Assembly (NCBI GenBank): GCA_003141915.1 | Contig: PLNY01000078.1 | Span: 1 to 7,876 of the forward strand | DNA: 7,876 nucleotides | Direction: 5' to 3' | DNA from: Anaerolineae bacterium | GTDB taxonomy: Bacteria; Chloroflexota; Anaerolineae; Anaerolineales; Villigracilaceae | Part shown: in pieces, positions 6,001 to 7,876 of the stretch | Layout of the letters: each line of letters starts with the position of its first letter | Numbering within the stretch: position 1 is the stretch's first letter | Position numbers and translations under genes: made by a program | Notes under the pieces: model-generated | The model's database searches: none | Seen by the model: only the letters and a program-made list of their open reading frames with translations | Told to the model about the DNA's origin: nothing

Positions 6001-7876
6001 AAAGGAGAACAAAACTGTCGATATTGTGTGCGACGGGAAAGATTACTCGATGTTCGTCGCTCCGGTTGCCGAGCCGGGTTACGTGAACGTCTATGGGCGC
6101 GATGTCACTGAGAGCAAACAGGCGGAAGAAGCAAACCGTGAAACGCAAGCGCGATTTGAAGGCATAGTGAATATGGCGGTCGAGGGGATCATTTCCATTG
6201 ATGAAAGTCAGCGGGTAATCTTATTCAACCAGGGCGCCGAGCGAATCTTCGGATATAGCGCTGCAGAAGCCTTGGGGTTGCCACTGGTGGAATTCCTGCC
6301 GCTATCATCCGCCGAGTTACATCACCGCCTTGTTCAAAATTTTGGTGCAACAGATGATGAACAATCACGGCAGATGAGTAAGCTGCGCGAGATCCAAGGG
6401 CGCCGCCTGGGAGGTATGCTGTTCCCGGCTGAGGTTAATATTTCCAAAGTGACAGTCAAGGGCAAGATCATTTATACGGCTATTGTGCGCGACATTACGT
6501 TGCGCATACAGGCCGAAGAAGAAATTAAAATCAGCAACGATGAGCTCTCGATGCTGTTCGAGCTTTCCCATTCCATGGCGAATGCAGACAAATTGGACGA
6601 CATTCTCGACCTCGTGAATCGCCATGCAGTCGAGAGCATTCACACCACCTTCGCCAGGATTGCCCTTTTCGAAGATGGGAATTACATCATACGAGCCGCA
6701 TATCCAATCCGGGCCATCGGCAATGACTTTGGAATCGGTGAGCGATATCCGGTCAATTCCATATCGTCCTCTCCACATATTCTCGAACAGAATGAGCCAA
6801 TGATCTTACGGGCCAGTGATCCGGGGATCAGCAACGAAGAAAAGAAAGTGCTCCTTTTAGATTTTGCTCAATTACTCTGCCTGATACCCCTCCGGATCAG
6901 CGATTCAGCCCCGAATTCAGAAAATTTAATTGGCTTGCTCATGTTGGGTGAAACGCGGAATGAGGCGCGGGAGCCGTTCACGCCAGAAAAGATGCGCCTA
7001 GCTCGAACGATCGGTGACTCAGCTGCGATCGCCATACGGCGTATGCTGTTGCGTGAACAAACCGAGCGTCGCTTGCATCAGTTAATGGCTTTGAGTGAGA
7101 TTGATCTGGCAATTCTCTCCAGTTCTGACATGGTCTTCAGCCTGGGGGTTCTTCTCTCGCAAGTGATAGAGCAATTAAGAGTGGATGCAGTCGATATCTG
7201 GCTGTTCAACCCGACTTCGCAAATGCTGGAATTTGTCTCCGGCCGCGGTTTTCGAACCCTGGCTTTCGAACAGGGAGAACCACTGCATCTTGGAGAGGGC
7301 GATGTGGGTCAGGCTGCACTCGAGCGGCGGACAATTCATGTTCCGAATCTGACTGCACATGATGTTCATCCGCGTCTTAAAAAAGCCTTGGCGGAAGAAC
7401 CTTTTATTAGTTACTTCGCTGTGCCGCTTATCGTGAAGGAACAAGTCAAAGGCGTGCTTGAGCTCTTCCAGCGCACCGAACTCAAACCGAATGACGAATG
7501 GCTAAATTTTCTTTATGCACTTGCCAACCAGGCTGCCATTGCAATCGACAATTCTTCCTTATTCAAGGATTTGCAAGAATCCAATATTGAGCTTACCCAG
7601 GCGTACGATGCCACCATCCAGGGTTGGTCGCGAGCGCTTGATTTGCGCGATAAGGAAACCGAGGGTCATACCCAACGGGTGACAGAGCTGACGATCAAGC
7701 TGGGGCGTCAATTTGGCCTGTCTGAAAATGAATTGGTTCATCTTCGCCGTGGTGCATTGCTGCATGATATCGGTAAGATGGGTGTCCCGGATGCAATTTT
7801 GCTCAAGCCTGGGTCGCTGACGGATGAAGAATGGATAATGATGAGAAAGCATCCTACTTTTGCTTATGAAATGCTT
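3011..7876 (+). CDS. Multi-PAS/GAF sensor with C-terminal HD-GYP cyclic di-GMP phosphodiesterase (3'-truncated by window edge)
   Basis: The frame is open for 1622 codons to the window edge. No signal peptide or membrane helix is seen, so it is a cytoplasmic sensor. Approximate domains: PAS1 23-133, PAS2 144-236, GAF1 244-415, PAS3 424-546, PAS4 552-672, PAS5 680-800, PAS6 (PAS_3-like, ending near QTDIT) 816-930, PAS7 941-1033, PAS8 1048-1163, GAF2 1177-1343, GAF3 1358-1522, HD-GYP 1532 onward. Most PAS modules end in a DITERKQAE-type signalling helix. The HD-GYP part shows metal-ligand candidates H1553, the HDIGK motif (H1585, D1586, K1589), GVPDAILLKPG (1591-1601) and H1614-P1615; the GYP loop and last ligands lie beyond the window. 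Known HD-GYP enzymes hydrolyse cyclic di-GMP to pGpG or GMP. The ligands of the PAS and GAF modules cannot be read from sequence. There is no histidine kinase or GGDEF domain in the visible part. Any further C-terminal domain is unseen. Confidence 0.93.
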   Translation, partial: MKDKVKKVKTFVEPSLEVSELRYRRLFEAAQDGILILDAKTGAITDVNPFLIDMLGYSRDEFVDKKLWEVGAFKDIKASKEAFETLQNEKYIRYENLPLKAKDGHLVQVEFVSNIYSVNSDKVIQCNIRDITEHKRAELEVESLSRFPGENPAPVLRLNEKGIILYTNKAGQTILEGWNVASGQAAPVFLLTKIAEALESQSQQFVELSSGARVFSFAITPVIGAGYVNIYGEDITERKRAERKVLHLNRLYATLIHINRMIVHTRDRDSLFSEICRAVVEHGKFRMAWIGLIDEASGYVKAIVFAGEEQGYLTNIRIAVQDPKLGGDPTGTAIREERCIICHDIASDPRMTPWREQALQRGYRASAAVPIWQRKHPIGALTVYSSESQGFSDDDQYLLDEIGQDISYALDSIDAEAERKRVEEALAKEQYDMQTIMDNLPISIYFKDQASRFTRISKSQALRFDLSDPAQAIGKTDFDFFTTEHAQPAYEDEQAVIRTGHPLIKEEKETWVDHPDKWVLTVKMPRRDHVGNIIGTFGISTDITERKQAEEALAQERNLLRSLIDNLPDHIYAKDAEGRFTLANIAVARHMGAVKPDELLGKTDFDFFPPDLATQFHVDEQALIHSGKLLIDHEEFTRDQAGQTKWVLATKVLLHDNQGNYFGLVGIGRDITERKQAEDALAQERNLLRSLIDHVPDLIYVKDAQSRFLIANPALARLTGVASPDELIGKTDFDFFPQELAAKYYADEQAIFQSGQPVLELEEPWVGAADNRRWLSSTKILLRNAQGKIIGLVGQSRDITERKQAEAALRESEERYAVAVRGANDGIWDWNLKTNELYYSPRWKSMLGYEESEIGISPDEWFKRVHPDDVMRLKAELNAHIKGDAPLFQSEYRMLHKNGQYLWMLSRGLAVRDAEGNVHRLAGSQTDITLQKQAEQEIGSMAKFPSENPNPVLRLSRDGLLMYANTASEAFLSMWDCEVGGPVPEFWRDLANQALATKENKTVDIVCDGKDYSMFVAPVAEPGYVNVYGRDVTESKQAEEANRETQARFEGIVNMAVEGIISIDESQRVILFNQGAERIFGYSAAEALGLPLVEFLPLSSAELHHRLVQNFGATDDEQSRQMSKLREIQGRRLGGMLFPAEVNISKVTVKGKIIYTAIVRDITLRIQAEEEIKISNDELSMLFELSHSMANADKLDDILDLVNRHAVESIHTTFARIALFEDGNYIIRAAYPIRAIGNDFGIGERYPVNSISSSPHILEQNEPMILRASDPGISNEEKKVLLLDFAQLLCLIPLRISDSAPNSENLIGLLMLGETRNEAREPFTPEKMRLARTIGDSAAIAIRRMLLREQTERRLHQLMALSEIDLAILSSSDMVFSLGVLLSQVIEQLRVDAVDIWLFNPTSQMLEFVSGRGFRTLAFEQGEPLHLGEGDVGQAALERRTIHVPNLTAHDVHPRLKKALAEEPFISYFAVPLIVKEQVKGVLELFQRTELKPNDEWLNFLYALANQAAIAIDNSSLFKDLQESNIELTQAYDATIQGWSRALDLRDKETEGHTQRVTELTIKLGRQFGLSENELVHLRRGALLHDIGKMGVPDAILLKPGSLTDEEWIMMRKHPTFAYEML
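4646..4705 (+). repeat. Internal direct repeat, copy 1 (linker into PAS4)
   Basis: This 60-base segment encodes the helix and opening of PAS4 (RKQAEEALAQERNLLRSLID). It matches 5030-5089 at 59 of 60 bases, the single difference being G at 4663 versus T at 5047 (Glu to Asp). The copies are 384 bases apart, exactly 128 codons, which marks a recent duplication or gene conversion between neighbouring PAS modules. Confidence 0.9.
5030..5089 (+). repeat. Internal direct repeat, copy 2 (linker into PAS5)
   Basis: This is the second copy of the 60-base linker segment at 4646-4705. The same linker position recurs 384 bases further on at 5414 (ERKQAEAALRE) with lower DNA identity, and 381 bases before copy 1 at 4265 (ERKRVEEALAKE). 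PAS3, PAS4 and PAS5 are therefore a tandem series with a 127-128 residue period. Confidence 0.9.

Noticed and set aside
3065..7852. Many minus-strand frames of 60-185 codons opposite the large sensor gene
   Set aside because: All lie antisense to one continuous 1622-codon frame with clear PAS, GAF and HD-GYP motifs, and none shows a recognisable domain or a well-placed ribosome binding site.
6540..7876. Expected histidine kinase output after the PAS/GAF modules
   Set aside because: No H-box, N-box or ATP-binding G-boxes are seen. The visible output is an HD-GYP domain with HDIGK.

Overview
The window is ordinary chromosomal bacterial DNA of roughly even base composition. It carries an envelope gene pair, one small conserved gene and the front of a very large signalling gene. 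No rRNA, tRNA, transposase, phage or plasmid gene is visible. The mix of genes (AI-2E-type permease, GtrB-like glycosyltransferase, a long multi-PAS/GAF protein ending in HD-GYP) and the codon style would fit an environmental bacterium such as Chloroflexota (Anaerolineae). That assignment is an impression from gene content; no marker gene in the window proves it.

Layout: (1) Bases 3-932 hold the 3' part of an AI-2E family permease. Its stop codon overlaps by four bases (ATGA) the start of a membrane-anchored family 2 glycosyltransferase (929-1861), so the two are a translationally coupled pair. (2) A strong hairpin at 1900-1931 closes that unit and separates it from a convergent gene. (3) A 117-residue coiled-coil protein of unknown function is encoded on the minus strand (1949-2302). 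It has a near-consensus promoter overlapped by an inverted repeat that looks like an operator. (4) A gene-poor stretch of about 700 bases (2303-3010) lies between two divergently transcribed genes. It holds that promoter, an 11-copy 21-bp tandem repeat, a 61-bp imperfect palindrome built from CACGGATT-like units, and a leader with two competing foldings around the ribosome binding site of the next gene. (5) From 3011 to the end of the window a single uninterrupted reading frame of at least 1622 residues encodes a soluble sensor. Its order is PAS-PAS-GAF-PAS-PAS-PAS-PAS-PAS-PAS-GAF-GAF-HD-GYP, with the catalytic domain cut by the window edge.

The HD-GYP end predicts hydrolysis of cyclic di-GMP, controlled by eight PAS and three GAF modules. 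PAS modules 3 to 5 are a recent-looking internal duplication with a 127-128 residue period; two of their linkers share 59 of 60 bases. The most unusual points are the size and modularity of this sensor, the possible RNA switch in its leader, and the self-complementary tandem repeat upstream of it.
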